From assembly GCF_004209775.1 (NCBI RefSeq), contig NZ_CP035914.1:806001-870000 (forward strand): a DNA stretch of 64,000 nucleotides, read 5' to 3'. The first letter of the stretch is position 1. Each line of letters opens with the position of its first letter. The DNA comes from Synechococcus sp. WH 8101 (lineage in GTDB: Bacteria > Cyanobacteriota > Cyanobacteriia > PCC-6307 > Cyanobiaceae). A program made the position numbers and the translations under genes. The notes below the pieces were generated by a model, which saw only the letters and a list, made by a program, of their open reading frames with translations, was not told the DNA's origin and did no database searches. Below, in pieces: positions 26,856-36,202 of this stretch.

Positions 26856-27269
26856 TCAGATCAACTCGCGCAGATGTCGCGAGGCCATCTGCACTTCCCG
26901 CAGGAAGCAAAGCGAGGCGAGCATCAACAGGCTCATCGCTGCGATGAACAGGGGCACCACCACCAGGGTGAGGTTCACTCTGGAAATCACGCTGAAGAAG
27001 GTCACCGCCACCACGGCGGAAATCAGCAGCGTGGCTGCGGTGAGCAGTTCGATCGCTCGAATCGTGAGTTGCATGCGCCTGCGGTAGCTGCGGCGTTGTT
27101 GCTCGTCGAGCGGTTCGCCCGCTCGTGCCGCATCGCGCGCCTGCCTGGCTGCATCCACAATCCGGGCCAGACGGGCGGAGATCACGTTCATCAAGGCGCC
27201 GATGCCAGCGAGCAGGAACACCGGGGCCACCGAGAGCTGAATCGCTTTGGAGAGGCTTTCCGGTTGCAT
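26856..27269 (-). CDS. DUF2721 family membrane protein
   Basis: A 137-residue membrane protein. The segment LSVAPVFLLAGIGALMNVIS, then ARLARIVDAARQAR, matches DUF2721. A helix at about 12-30, an Arg-rich cytoplasmic linker (QQRRSYRRRMQLT), and two further helices (about 75-97 and 100-120) follow. No function is established for this family. It is convergent with the NSS transporter and divergent from a small plus-strand gene at 27315, 45 bp away. Confidence 0.82.
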   Translation of the reverse strand: MQPESLSKAIQLSVAPVFLLAGIGALMNVISARLARIVDAARQARDAARAGEPLDEQQRRSYRRRMQLTIRAIELLTAATLLISAVVAVTFFSVISRVNLTLVVVPLFIAAMSLLMLASLCFLREVQMASRHLRELI

Positions 27270-27314
27270 CAGCCTGGCGGTCTGTCAGCCTGCATCATCG
27301 TCGCCATCCGCAGC

Positions 27315-27554
27315 ATGCTCTGGCTCAAGCGCTGGAATTTCATTGAGCGGGCTCGGCTGGAGCGGGAGCTGTGGGACGCGTTTGAAGCCAAGCAGGATCC
27401 CGAAGCCAAGCTGGCGGAGCTTCAGGCCTGGATCGATTCGGCCAACCCCGCCGATCCCAAGCTGGCGGATCAGCGTTTCCGGCTCGAGGTGTGGATCACC
27501 ACGCTGGCGCGGATCCGCAAGATCGAGGCGTTGATGACGGGACAGCAGCGCTGA
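27315..27554 (+). CDS. Small protein, hypothetical
   Basis: A 79-residue, strongly helical and charged protein (MLWLKRWNFIERARLEREL at the start, then DAFEAKQDPEAKLAELQAWI and a basic end). It may form a coiled coil or bind another protein. I know no family. Start ATG 27315 gives the best fit; no clear ribosome-binding site is seen. It ends 25 bp before the convergent cysS stop, and codon use resembles its neighbours. Confidence 0.6.
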   Translation: MLWLKRWNFIERARLERELWDAFEAKQDPEAKLAELQAWIDSANPADPKLADQRFRLEVWITTLARIRKIEALMTGQQR

Positions 27555-27579
27555 CCTGCGCCCGTTGCATCAGCTCAGC

Positions 27580-29100
27580 TCAGCTGTGTCGCCATTCGGT
27601 GATGCCGCCGGGCTTGTCGATCAGTTCGATGCCTTGAGCCGTGAGTTCACTGCGGATGAGATCGGCTTCGGCGTAATTTTTGGCCTGCTTGGCAGCTTGA
27701 CGGGCTGCGATCGCCGCCTCGATCGCCGTGGTGTCGACCGCGCTGTTGCTGGCTTCATCTTCTGGTGTGGCCTCCGCCCGCAGGCCCAGCACCGCCGCCA
27801 GTTCGCGCAACAGGAGCCAGCGTGACCTCAACAATGCCGATTCGGATGCCGTGATCCCTGCGTTATCGCCTCGATCGAGTCGGTTGGCCAGGCCGCGCAG
27901 GGGCCGAGCCAACTCGAACAACACTGCCAAGGCCCCTGAACTGTTGAGGTCATCGTCCATCGCTTCGATGAAGCGTTGCCGCAAGCCCAGCAACGGGTCG
28001 GGGTCGGTTGAGCCTCCTTGACCCAACGGCTCGATGCTGCTTTCCACCACTGCGCCGTAGGGCAGGGGTGTGGTGTGCGGCCAACCCAGAGCGTTGTCAT
28101 GGCATGTGCCGAGGTTGAGGGCGGCATTCAAGCCTTTCCAGCCGCTGCTGGCCGCCTCCAGGGCTTCCGTCGTGAAATCCAGCGGTTTGCGGTAGTGCGC
28201 CTGCAGCACGAACAGACGCAGAGTCATGGCGGAGAGGCCGCTCTCCAGGAGGGCCCGGATCGTGGTGAAGTTGCCCAGCGACTTGCTCATCTTTTCGCCG
28301 CCCACGTTCACCATGCCGTTGTGCAGCCACAACCGCGCCAGCTCCTGGCCGCTGGCCGCTTCCGACTGGGCGATTTCGTTCTCGTGGTGCGGGAACACCA
28401 GGTCGGCACCGCCGAGATGGATGTCGATCGTGTCGCCCAGCTCCTCGCGCACCATCGCCGAGCATTCGATGTGCCAGCCGGGTCGACCGGCGCCCCAGGG
28501 GGAGGGGAAGGAGGGCTCGCCGGGCTTGGCCCCTTTCCAGAGAGCGAAATCGAAGGGGTGTTGTTTGCGTGCTTCTTCGGCATCGGCGACGCGGCCCTCG
28601 GCGTTCGTTTGCTGCTCGTTCAGATCACGGCCGCTGAGTTTGCCGTAGCCGGCATGCTTCATCACAGCGAAATACACATCGCCATCCGCGGAATAGGCGG
28701 CTCCCTTGGCCTCCAGTTCGCCGATCAGGTCGCGGATCGCGTCGAGGCAGCGGGTGGCGCGCGGCATGCGATCGGGCCTGAGGATTCCCAGGGCATCCAT
28801 ATCGGCATGGAAGGCGGCGATGTTGCGCTCGCTCACCCCCTCCATGCTCGAGCCCTCGTCGGCAGCGCGGTTGAGAATTTTGTCGTCGATGTCGGTGAAG
28901 TTCTGCACGAAGGTCACCGCGTAGCCGCGCCAGATCAGATAGCGACGCAGCACATCCCAGTTGATGTAGCTGCGGGCATGGCCCAGGTGGCAGAGGTCAT
29001 AGACCGTCACCCCACAGCAATAGATGCTCACCTGGCCCTCTTTCAGAGGCCTGAACGGCTCCATGCGTCGGCTGAGCGTGTTGGTGAAGCGCAGGGCCAA
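27580..29100 (-). CDS. cysS: Cysteinyl-tRNA synthetase
   Basis: A 506-residue class I aminoacyl-tRNA synthetase. [19 protein letters not shown] carries the zinc-binding Cys and the HIGH motif (as HLGH). ECSAM and [12 protein letters not shown] hold further zinc and active-site residues, and KMSKSLGNF is the KMSKS loop. The C-terminal anticodon-binding helices end in a segment [19 protein letters not shown], a common ending. Length is normal. The start is TTG 29100, supported by the usual N-terminus [15 protein letters not shown]; no ATG fits. It lies 42 bp after polA on the same strand. Confidence 0.96.
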   Translation of the reverse strand: MALRFTNTLSRRMEPFRPLKEGQVSIYCCGVTVYDLCHLGHARSYINWDVLRRYLIWRGYAVTFVQNFTDIDDKILNRAADEGSSMEGVSERNIAAFHADMDALGILRPDRMPRATRCLDAIRDLIGELEAKGAAYSADGDVYFAVMKHAGYGKLSGRDLNEQQTNAEGRVADAEEARKQHPFDFALWKGAKPGEPSFPSPWGAGRPGWHIECSAMVREELGDTIDIHLGGADLVFPHHENEIAQSEAASGQELARLWLHNGMVNVGGEKMSKSLGNFTTIRALLESGLSAMTLRLFVLQAHYRKPLDFTTEALEAASSGWKGLNAALNLGTCHDNALGWPHTTPLPYGAVVESSIEPLGQGGSTDPDPLLGLRQRFIEAMDDDLNSSGALAVLFELARPLRGLANRLDRGDNAGITASESALLRSRWLLLRELAAVLGLRAEATPEDEASNSAVDTTAIEAAIAARQAAKQAKNYAEADLIRSELTAQGIELIDKPGGITEWRHS

Positions 29101-29142
29101 GAGCGTGGTGGCGTGGCTGGCGGCGAGGCTAAGGTCTGGGGC

Positions 29143-32070
29143 CTATTTCGCCTCCATCCAGTTCGCTCCCACGCCCGTTTCCACCACCAGGGGCACGCTG
29201 AGCTGCACCGCCTGCTGCATGGTGGTCACCACCAGCTGCCGCACCCTCTCCAGCGCGCTCGGATCCACCTCCAGCACCAGTTCATCGTGCACTTGCAGGA
29301 GCAGCCGCGCCGGTAGGGCCTGCTGGTCGAGGGCCGCCTGCAACTGGATCATCGCCAGCTTGATGATGTCGGCGCTGGAGCCCTGGATCGGCGCGTTGGC
29401 CGCAGCGCGCAGCTGCTGGGCCTCCATCCCGCCTCGCCGTGCCACCTCAAGATCGATCTCGAGGGGGTCTTTGCCAAGCAGGCGTCCGAGGCCGTTGCGA
29501 TCGAAGTGGAACGGGCGCCGGCGCCCCAGGATCGTTTCCACGTAGCCGCGACTGAGCGCCAGCCGCTCCTGCAGCTCGAGAAAGGCAAACACCTTGGGAT
29601 AGCGCTGCCGGTATTTGCTCAGGAACTCCTTGGCCTCCGCCTGGCTGACGCCGGTTTCCCGCGCGAAGCGCTGAGCACCCATGCCGTAAATCACCCCGAA
29701 ATTGATCGTTTTGCCGAGGCGGCGCTCATCGGCAGTCACCTCGTCTTTCTCCAGCAGCAACCGGGCGGTGAGGGCATGCACGTCGTCGCCGTCGCGGTAA
29801 GCCTGTTGCAATACCCCCTCGCCCGACAGGTGGGTGAGGATGCGCAGTTCGATCTGGGAGTAATCGGCACTGAGCAGCTGCCAGCCCTCCTGGGGCAGAA
29901 AGGCCTTGCGGATCCGCCGCGAGAACTCCGTGCGCACGGGGATGTTCTGCAGGTTGGGGTTGCTGCTGCTCAGCCTTCCTGTGGCGGTCACCGCCTGGTT
30001 GAAGTCGGTGTGCACCCGGCCGGTCTCCGCTTCCACCAGCTGGGGCAGGGCATCCACGTAGGTGCTCTTCAGCTTGCTGAGCGTGCGGTGTTCCAGCACC
30101 AGGGGCACCACCGGGTGATCCTGTTCCAGCTTCTCCAGCACGGTGGCATCGGTGCTGTAGCCCGTTTTGGTGCGACGCGACTTCTTGCGATCGAGCCCGA
30201 GGGTGTCGAACAGGAGCTCACCAAGTTGTTTGGGTGAGGCGAGGTTGAACTCGACGCCGGCGGCCTGCTTCGCCGCGGCCTCCAGCCGTTCCAGGGTCTG
30301 GGCCATCTCGCTGGAGAGCTCGGCAAGGTAAGGCTGGTCGATGCGAATCCCCGTGGCCTCCATCAGCGCCAGCACCGGCTCCAGGGGGAGTTCCACCCGC
30401 TCGAGCAGCTCGGTGAGCTGGGAGCCCATCGCCTCCAGCTGCTGGCGCAGATCAAGGGCCAGGCGACGGGTGAGATGCACATCCATGCCGCAGTAGAGGG
30501 CAGCCTGGGCGACGGGCACCTCGGCGAAGCTGCTGGCCTTGCCGTCTTTGGCTTTGCCCACCAGGTCGCTGAAAAGGGTGGGTTTGAGGCCGTAATCGCG
30601 CTCGGCCATCGCATCAAGGCCGTGTTTGGCTGCCGCATCACGGAGGTAATCGGCCAGCAGGGTGTCCATCACCACCCCGCCGAGGGGAAGGCCGTGGCGC
30701 AGCAGGATCAGACGGTCGTATTTGGCGTTCTGCAGCGCCTTGGGGTGGTCATCGCTGGCCAGCCAGGGGGCCAGCTGTTCGAGCACGGTCTCCAGCGGCA
30801 ACTGGGCAACCGAGGTGTGGCCCACAGGGATGTAGGCGAGATCGCCGCACTCTGCTCCCCAGCACACCCCCAGGCCCACCAGCTGGGCTTGGAAGGGGTT
30901 GAGGTCACTGGTTTCGGTGTCCAGGGCCACCGGTCGTGCCCGGTCGGTGCAGCCCATCAGCCGTTGCACCAGCTCACCCAGCTGCTCCGGCGTGGTGACC
31001 AGCGTGGGCGTCAGTGCCGGCAGAGCGGAGTCTGACGCTGGAGGATCGTCGGAGCGGGACGGGGGCTCGCTGCTCTCCAGCAGGTGGCCGTTGGCCGCCA
31101 GGCCGCCGCTGGAGAAGGTCGCCACAAACGCAGGGATCTGGCGCACCAGACTGTTCAGTTCCAGCTCCTGCAACCGCGCGCTGAGCCCGTCGGCATCCAC
31201 CGTGCCCAGGTCGAGATCCGGCTCCTGGGGGAGCGGAACATCCACCAGAATTTCAGCCAGCTTGCGGGAGAGAAAGGCGTTGTCGCGATCGGCGCTGAGT
31301 TTGCCCTTGAGAGCGCCCTTGATCGCGCCGCGGCTCGCCTTCGGGCCTTCGGCCTCCACCTCGGCCAGGGCCGCATACACCCCATCGAGGTCGCCGTTCT
31401 CCTTGAGCAGGTTGATGGCGGTTTTGGGACCGACACCTTTCACGCCTGGGATGTTGTCGGAGCTGTCGCCGGTGAGGGCCTTGAGGTCCACCACCGACGC
31501 CGGCGTCACCCCGAGCTTCGCTTCCACGCCGGCTGCGTCGATCAGGCTCGGGCCGCTGCTTTTGGCGTAGGGCCCGCCGCCCATGTAGAGCACGGCAATG
31601 TCTCGCTGGTCATCCACCAGTTGGAACAGGTCGCGGTCACCGCTGAGGATCCGCACCCGCCAGCCATCGCTGGCCGCCCGTTGCGCCAGGGTGCCGAGCA
31701 CGTCATCCGCTTCGTAGCCGGGTGCCAGGCACAGGGGCAGCTGCAGCTGCTCGCGCAGGATCTGCTGGAGCTGCTCCAGGTCTTGAAAGAACACCTCGGG
31801 GGCCACGTCACGGTGCGCCTTGTAGTTGGCATCGGCCTCGTGGCGGAAGGTGGGTTCGGCCGTGTCGAAGGCGATCGCCACACCCTGCGGACGCAGCCCC
31901 TTGCAGTTGTCAAGCAGGGCCTTGAGGAAGCCGTAGGTCACGCTCGTGGGACGCCCATCCTTGGTGCTGAGGCCCCCTTCGCCACCCTTGCTGAAGGCAT
32001 AAAAGCTGCGAAAAGCCAGGGAGTGGCCGTCAACAAGCAACAGCAGGGGCTTCTCTGGGCTGGCGGGCAT
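29143..32070 (-). CDS. polA: DNA polymerase I
   Basis: A 975-residue polymerase with all three domains. The 5'-nuclease domain starts LLLVDGHSLAFRSFYAF and includes ILSGDRDLFQLVDD and GVKGVGPKTA (about residues 1-320). The 3'-5' exonuclease domain keeps its metal ligands (DTETSDLN, NAKYD, YCGMD), so proofreading looks intact. The polymerase domain has motif A (LLSADYSQIELR), the O helix (RLGKTINFGVIYGM) and motif C (LLQVHDELVLEV). It works in repair and Okazaki-fragment processing. The start is ATG 32070. Confidence 0.97.
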   Translation of the reverse strand: MPASPEKPLLLLVDGHSLAFRSFYAFSKGGEGGLSTKDGRPTSVTYGFLKALLDNCKGLRPQGVAIAFDTAEPTFRHEADANYKAHRDVAPEVFFQDLEQLQQILREQLQLPLCLAPGYEADDVLGTLAQRAASDGWRVRILSGDRDLFQLVDDQRDIAVLYMGGGPYAKSSGPSLIDAAGVEAKLGVTPASVVDLKALTGDSSDNIPGVKGVGPKTAINLLKENGDLDGVYAALAEVEAEGPKASRGAIKGALKGKLSADRDNAFLSRKLAEILVDVPLPQEPDLDLGTVDADGLSARLQELELNSLVRQIPAFVATFSSGGLAANGHLLESSEPPSRSDDPPASDSALPALTPTLVTTPEQLGELVQRLMGCTDRARPVALDTETSDLNPFQAQLVGLGVCWGAECGDLAYIPVGHTSVAQLPLETVLEQLAPWLASDDHPKALQNAKYDRLILLRHGLPLGGVVMDTLLADYLRDAAAKHGLDAMAERDYGLKPTLFSDLVGKAKDGKASSFAEVPVAQAALYCGMDVHLTRRLALDLRQQLEAMGSQLTELLERVELPLEPVLALMEATGIRIDQPYLAELSSEMAQTLERLEAAAKQAAGVEFNLASPKQLGELLFDTLGLDRKKSRRTKTGYSTDATVLEKLEQDHPVVPLVLEHRTLSKLKSTYVDALPQLVEAETGRVHTDFNQAVTATGRLSSSNPNLQNIPVRTEFSRRIRKAFLPQEGWQLLSADYSQIELRILTHLSGEGVLQQAYRDGDDVHALTARLLLEKDEVTADERRLGKTINFGVIYGMGAQRFARETGVSQAEAKEFLSKYRQRYPKVFAFLELQERLALSRGYVETILGRRRPFHFDRNGLGRLLGKDPLEIDLEVARRGGMEAQQLRAAANAPIQGSSADIIKLAMIQLQAALDQQALPARLLLQVHDELVLEVDPSALERVRQLVVTTMQQAVQLSVPLVVETGVGANWMEAK

Positions 32071-32108
32071 GGGGGTGAGGGTCGTTGGGTTGGATCCGTC
32101 TCTCTGGA

Positions 32109-33284
32109 TCAGTCGCGCTTCTTCGCCCAGGGGGGCAGATCGATGAACACCTTCGTGCCGGGCTGAATCCCCTTGAGAATGGCGGTCTGACTGCCGCTGC
32201 TCGCCCCGAGTTCCACCGCCTGGAAGCGGGGTTGGTCGTTCTTGCCCACCAGCAGCACACCGGGCTTGCCGTTTTCCGTCACGATCGCCACGGTGGGCAC
32301 CAGGGTGCTGGGGGCGGTGGATCCGGTCTGGAAGTCCACATCGGCGGTCATGCCGATGCGCAGCTTCGGCGGCGGGTTAATTAGCGACAGCTCCACTTCG
32401 AAGGAAATCACGTTGTCGACCTTCTCGGCGCGGGGGGCGATGTCGCGCACACGTGCTGCGAAACGTTGATCCGGGAACGCATCCACCCGCACCGTGGCGT
32501 CCTGACCGATGCGAATGCGGCCGATGTCGCTTTCCGGCACCTTGGCGGCCACCTCCAGGCCTTCGGAGAGTTCCACGATCGAGGAGCTGGTGGCGCCGGC
32601 GGTGGCTGAGGCGGTGGTGGTGGGGGTCACGAAAGCGCCCGGTTCGGCAAAGCGCTCGGTGATCACACCGCTGAAGGGAGCGCGGATCAGCAGCTCTTCC
32701 CCTTCCACCTGGCGTTGCTGGATGCGCTCGCGGGCGGCTGCCAGGGCGGCTTTGCTGCTGTGGTACCTGTAGCGGAACCCATCGAGATCGGAGGTGCTGA
32801 GGGCACCGCTGTTTTCCAACCTCTGGTTGCGCAGGAAGTCGGCACGTTTTTCTTCGAAATCGGCCCGGGCCTGCCGTTCCAGCGCCCTCAGTTCATCGAG
32901 ACGGTCGCGGAAATCGCCGCTGTCCATGCGCGCGAGCACCTGACCCTTCTGCACCGTGTCGCCTTCGTCGACATCCAGGGTCTCCAGCCGCCCCTGCCGT
33001 TTCGGGCTCACATTGACGCGCCGGATCGCCTCCAGTTCGCCGCTGGCTGTGATCACTCCGGGCAGGGAGCCCCGCTCCGCTTGCACGGTGTAAGCGCTCA
33101 GGTCGCGGCTGCGATTGCGGCCCGGACCGACGCTCCAGAACGCCAATCCACCGCCCACCAGCACCAGACCGGCGATCAGGCCGAGGCTGCGCCGACGCCG
33201 TCGTTTGAGGCCGCTGAGTTTGGTGAGGGGAGCCAAGCCCTGCTCCTGGGATGAAGGGAGGGGCTGGCGGTTGGTGGTGGCCAT
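32109..33284 (-). CDS. Efflux periplasmic adaptor subunit (HlyD/MacA/DevB-like)
   Basis: A 391-residue membrane-fusion protein. A basic N-terminus (LKRRRRRSL) precedes one transmembrane helix (about 34-52). The lipoyl halves are [20 protein letters not shown] with [14 protein letters not shown], and [20 protein letters not shown] coiled-coil hairpin lies between them, followed by beta-barrel domains. This resembles MacA/DevB adaptors for ABC or RND exporters. No ABC or outer-membrane partner is adjacent: polA follows and ychF is divergent (69 bp), so the partners must be elsewhere. Substrate unknown. Confidence 0.88.
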   Translation of the reverse strand: MATTNRQPLPSSQEQGLAPLTKLSGLKRRRRRSLGLIAGLVLVGGGLAFWSVGPGRNRSRDLSAYTVQAERGSLPGVITASGELEAIRRVNVSPKRQGRLETLDVDEGDTVQKGQVLARMDSGDFRDRLDELRALERQARADFEEKRADFLRNQRLENSGALSTSDLDGFRYRYHSSKAALAAARERIQQRQVEGEELLIRAPFSGVITERFAEPGAFVTPTTTASATAGATSSSIVELSEGLEVAAKVPESDIGRIRIGQDATVRVDAFPDQRFAARVRDIAPRAEKVDNVISFEVELSLINPPPKLRIGMTADVDFQTGSTAPSTLVPTVAIVTENGKPGVLLVGKNDQPRFQAVELGASSGSQTAILKGIQPGTKVFIDLPPWAKKRD

Positions 33285-33353
33285 GACCCCACGTGCAATT
33301 GCTCACCAGTCTCGCTGGGGGCGACGCCGACTGGCGCAGGTAGATTGCCGCCC

Positions 33354-34445
33354 ATGCTCAAAGCCGGAATCGTCGGACTGCCCAACGTTGGTAAGTCCAC
33401 CCTGTTCAACGCCCTGGTGGCCAACGCACAGGCGCAGGCTGCCAATTTTCCGTTTTGCACGATTGAGCCGAATGTGGGCACCGTGGCGGTTCCCGATCCC
33501 CGGCTGCAGCAGCTCTCGGATCTGAGCGGCAGCAAGGAGCTGATCCCCGCCCGAATGGAATTTGTTGACATCGCCGGTCTGGTCAAGGGGGCCAGCCAGG
33601 GGGAGGGCCTCGGCAACAAATTTCTGGCCAACATCCGCGAGGTGGACGCGATCGTTCATGTGGTGCGCTGTTTTGAAGACGACGATGTGATTCATGTGTC
33701 CGGCTCCGTGGGGCCGGCGCGGGATGCGGAGGTGATCAATTTGGAGCTGGGATTGGCCGATCTGTCCCAGGTGGAAAAGCGCCGCGAACGGTTGAAGAAA
33801 CAGATGCGCACCAGCAAGGAGGCCCAGGCGGAGGACGCGGCCCTGGAGCGGATCGAGGCGGTGCTCGAGCAAGGAGGCGCAGCGCGCAGCGTGGCCTTGA
33901 GCGAGGAGGAAGCCGCCATGGTCAAACCCCTCGGTCTGCTCACGGCCAAGCCGATCATCTACGCCACCAATGTGAGCGAAGACGATCTGGCTCCTGGCAA
34001 TCGCTTCTGTGAGGAGGTGGTGGCCCTTGCGGCCAGCGAAGGCGCCGAAACCGTGCGGATTTCTGCCCAGGTGGAGGCGGAACTGATTGAGCTCGGGGAT
34101 GGGGAGCGCGCCGATTACCTCGAGGGTTTGGGGGTGAGTGAAGGGGGGCTGCAGAGCCTGATCCGCGCCACTTACAACCTGCTCGGTCTGCGCACTTATT
34201 TCACAACGGGCGAGAAGGAAACGCGTGCTTGGACCTTCAAGGCCGGCATGACAGCCCCCCAGGCCGCCGGTGTGATCCACACCGATTTCGAGCGGGGCTT
34301 CATTCGCGCCCAGACGATCGGCTGGCAGAAGCTGTTGGAGGCCGGCTCCCTCGCCGAGGCCCGCAACAAGGGATGGCTGCGAAGTGAAGGCAAGGAGTAT
34401 GTGGTGGAAGAGGGGGATGTGATGGAGTTTCTGTTCAACGTCTGA
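33354..34445 (+). CDS. ychF: Redox-regulated ATPase / GTPase YchF
   Basis: A 363-residue universally conserved P-loop protein of the Obg group. The P loop is GLPNVGKST (about residues 8-16) and G3 is [10 protein letters not shown]. The G4 position reads NVSE instead of NKxD, the hallmark of YchF proteins that prefer ATP over GTP. A TGS domain forms the C-terminus ([17 protein letters not shown] ... [13 protein letters not shown]). It binds ribosomes and affects oxidative-stress responses in other bacteria. The ATG at 33354 fits the family start. It ends four bases from the convergent Coq4-like gene. Confidence 0.96.
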   Translation: MLKAGIVGLPNVGKSTLFNALVANAQAQAANFPFCTIEPNVGTVAVPDPRLQQLSDLSGSKELIPARMEFVDIAGLVKGASQGEGLGNKFLANIREVDAIVHVVRCFEDDDVIHVSGSVGPARDAEVINLELGLADLSQVEKRRERLKKQMRTSKEAQAEDAALERIEAVLEQGGAARSVALSEEEAAMVKPLGLLTAKPIIYATNVSEDDLAPGNRFCEEVVALAASEGAETVRISAQVEAELIELGDGERADYLEGLGVSEGGLQSLIRATYNLLGLRTYFTTGEKETRAWTFKAGMTAPQAAGVIHTDFERGFIRAQTIGWQKLLEAGSLAEARNKGWLRSEGKEYVVEEGDVMEFLFNV

Positions 34446-34449
34446 AGCG

Positions 34450-35127
34450 TCAGTAGGTGGCGCTGAAGGGTTCGGCTTCAGCGACCTGAACACCGAGTTC
34501 GCTGCGCCATTGCGACAGGGGTTTCTCCCAGCCCTCCTCCCATTTCTGGGCCACCAGAGGGGCTGCCTGCAGGCCGATTCTGTTGCCGTGGGCGATCGCC
34601 CGGCTCATCAGCTCCAGCTCCTTGGGCTGCAAGCGGAAGGAGCGGAACCCGGCGAGCAGGTTGAGCAGCACGAAGGCGGGAAAGCCGATCTGGGTGGCAG
34701 TGATCGCCAGCACGCCCGATTCACCGGCTGGTTCGGTGCTGAAGCCCGCCACCACATGGTGCAGGTCATGGGTGGTGGCAATGCGTTGGGTGAGCCACAG
34801 CGCTTCGGTGCTCGTGTCGCGTGGGCGGAAGAAGTCGGCGTCGTAGTTGAGCCGGCGGATCATGCCGGCATAGGCATGGCCGAGGCTGCCCTGCGGCAAG
34901 CGCTCCAACGCCTCCACATCCGGCTGGAAGGGGGGATAGCGCTGCTCGAGCATCTCGGCACCACCGGGAAGCCGGCGGAAGCGTTCGATGCACAGGGCCA
35001 TCGCTTCACTGTCGAGGAAGTTGTCAACCAGATCGGCGATGCTGTCGAGCCCACCGCCTGTTTTGGCCAGGTCGCGAAGGATGGTGAGGTTGCGCACGGA
35101 GCGCAGCAATTCACGGGCTTGGCTCAT
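34450..35127 (-). CDS. Coq4 family protein
   Basis: A 225-residue helical protein of the Coq4 family. The diagnostic zinc motif HDxxHx(11)E is visible as THDLHHVVAGFSTEPAGE (about residues 118-135). DIADLVDNFLDSEAM-like and QRYPPFQPD segments also fit. Coq4 acts in ubiquinone synthesis in eukaryotes and proteobacteria, but cyanobacteria make plastoquinone, so the role here is unknown; a prenylquinone or related decarboxylation step is possible. The start is ATG 35127. It is convergent with ychF, and the region 35128-35408 upstream holds only a weak small frame. Confidence 0.85.
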   Translation of the reverse strand: MSQARELLRSVRNLTILRDLAKTGGGLDSIADLVDNFLDSEAMALCIERFRRLPGGAEMLEQRYPPFQPDVEALERLPQGSLGHAYAGMIRRLNYDADFFRPRDTSTEALWLTQRIATTHDLHHVVAGFSTEPAGESGVLAITATQIGFPAFVLLNLLAGFRSFRLQPKELELMSRAIAHGNRIGLQAAPLVAQKWEEGWEKPLSQWRSELGVQVAEAEPFSATY

Positions 35128-35195
35128 GACGCTCCATTGGCGATGGGAAAGTGCCGCTGTGATTCTGAAGGCTCAGTTGCACCACGGATAAATCG

Positions 35196-35339
35196 ATGCC
35201 ATCACCGTCATCGATCGCATGCATCTGTCGGTGCACACCGCCGAAAACCCACTGCCGCAACCTCAGCGGCAAGCTCGGCTTCAAGGGCGCCGAACTGGTC
35301 CGTTACGCCACGCTCCAAAGCCTGCAGGCTCACGCCTGA
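35196..35339 (+). CDS. Candidate 47-residue protein, weakly supported
   Basis: A short frame from ATG 35196 to TGA 35339. Its second half (CRNLSGKLGFKGAELVRYAT followed by LQSLQAHA) looks protein-like, with a hydrophobic-basic pattern that would make a small domain. The first half is Pro/Cys-rich and may be non-coding. No ribosome-binding site is visible. It could be a real small gene with a later start, or a decayed fragment. It lies upstream of the HepT-MntA pair on the same strand. Confidence 0.3.
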   Translation: MPSPSSIACICRCTPPKTHCRNLSGKLGFKGAELVRYATLQSLQAHA

Positions 35340-35408
35340 TTGCTGGGGCCGGTTCGCCTCCATGCCTCCCAGACGGCGTACTGTTCCGATGCATGGCTTC
35401 ATTCCGTG

Positions 35409-35837
35409 ATGGCCGAGGCCGATGTGCGCTGGTTGCAGCGTCTCGACAACTATGGGCGGGCCTTGGCCACCCTCAGCAGAGCTCTGGCCATCGCCGAGCA
35501 ACGCCCGCTGAGCGAACTGGAGGAGCAGGGGCTTATCCAAGCGTTTGAATTCACCCACGAGCTCAGTTGGTTGCTGCTCAAGGATTTCCTGGTGCATCAA
35601 GGGGTGAGTGGCATCAGCGGATCCCGCGATGCGGTGCGGGAGGCGGTGCTGCGAGAGCTGTTGCCGGCGGGGTCGGAGGTCACCTGGATGGCGATGATTC
35701 GCAGTCGCAATCTCACCAGCCACACCTACAACCCTGCGCTCGCTCATGAGATCGCCGCGTTGATTCAGGAGCGGTATGCGGCAGCCCTGTTCAATCTGCA
35801 GCAGTGCATGCTGGAGCGCGCCGGATCCCAGCGCTGA
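35409..35837 (+). CDS. HepT-type HEPN toxin (HI0074-like)
   Basis: A 142-residue HEPN protein of the HI0074/HepT family, formerly called nucleotidyltransferase substrate-binding subunit. The catalytic RNase motif RX4HXY is intact as RNLTSHTY (about residues 98-105). FEFTHELSWLLLKDFLVHQG is the conserved central helix. HepT enzymes cleave tRNA or mRNA and are inactivated when MntA adds AMP to the Tyr of this motif. ATG 35409 was chosen; a longer frame starts at 35340 but its extra residues look non-coding. The MntA gene begins two bases after the stop. Confidence 0.9.
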   Translation: MAEADVRWLQRLDNYGRALATLSRALAIAEQRPLSELEEQGLIQAFEFTHELSWLLLKDFLVHQGVSGISGSRDAVREAVLRELLPAGSEVTWMAMIRSRNLTSHTYNPALAHEIAALIQERYAAALFNLQQCMLERAGSQR

Positions 35838-35839
35838 CC

Positions 35840-36154
35840 ATGGCGTCCATCCCTGGCTTACCCGAGAGCGACAGCGACATAGTGCTGCGCTGCATCGAGG
35901 CCCACCCGGCGGTGCAGCGCGTCGTCCTGTATGGCTCGCGCGCTCTGGGGCGTCAACGCTCTGGGTCTGATGTGGATCTTTGCCTGGTGGCACCCACCAT
36001 GACGCTGGCGGAACTGCTGGAACTCGGCGGTGAACTCGATGATCTGCTGTTGCCCTGGCGGATCGATCTGCAACTCCTGCATTTGATTCACCATCCCCCG
36101 CTGCTTGATCACCTTCAGCGCGCCGGCCGTGTGATCTGGCAGCGGCAGGGTTAA
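35840..36154 (+). CDS. MntA-type nucleotidyltransferase antitoxin (HI0073-like)
   Basis: A 104-residue minimal nucleotidyltransferase. VVLYGSRALGRQRSGSDVDL (about residues 29-48) has the GSR motif and the DxD metal pair, and RIDLQLL carries the third Asp. Family members AMPylate and neutralise HepT. The gene starts two bases after the hepT-like stop, giving the toxin-first order typical of part of this family. It ends 48 bp from the convergent MFS gene. It is distinct in sequence from the MNT gene at 4887-5246, so the two modules are not recent duplicates. Confidence 0.9.
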   Translation: MASIPGLPESDSDIVLRCIEAHPAVQRVVLYGSRALGRQRSGSDVDLCLVAPTMTLAELLELGGELDDLLLPWRIDLQLLHLIHHPPLLDHLQRAGRVIWQRQG

Positions 36155-36202
36155 CCCCTCAGAACACCTCAGTCGATGTCGCCGTAGTCCTCAGCCAGCC
36201 CA

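Noticed and set aside
32085-32115. GGATC direct repeat between polA and the adaptor gene
   Set aside because: A short repeat of a restriction-like word in a GC-rich gap, without symmetry or T run; no regulatory meaning can be supported.
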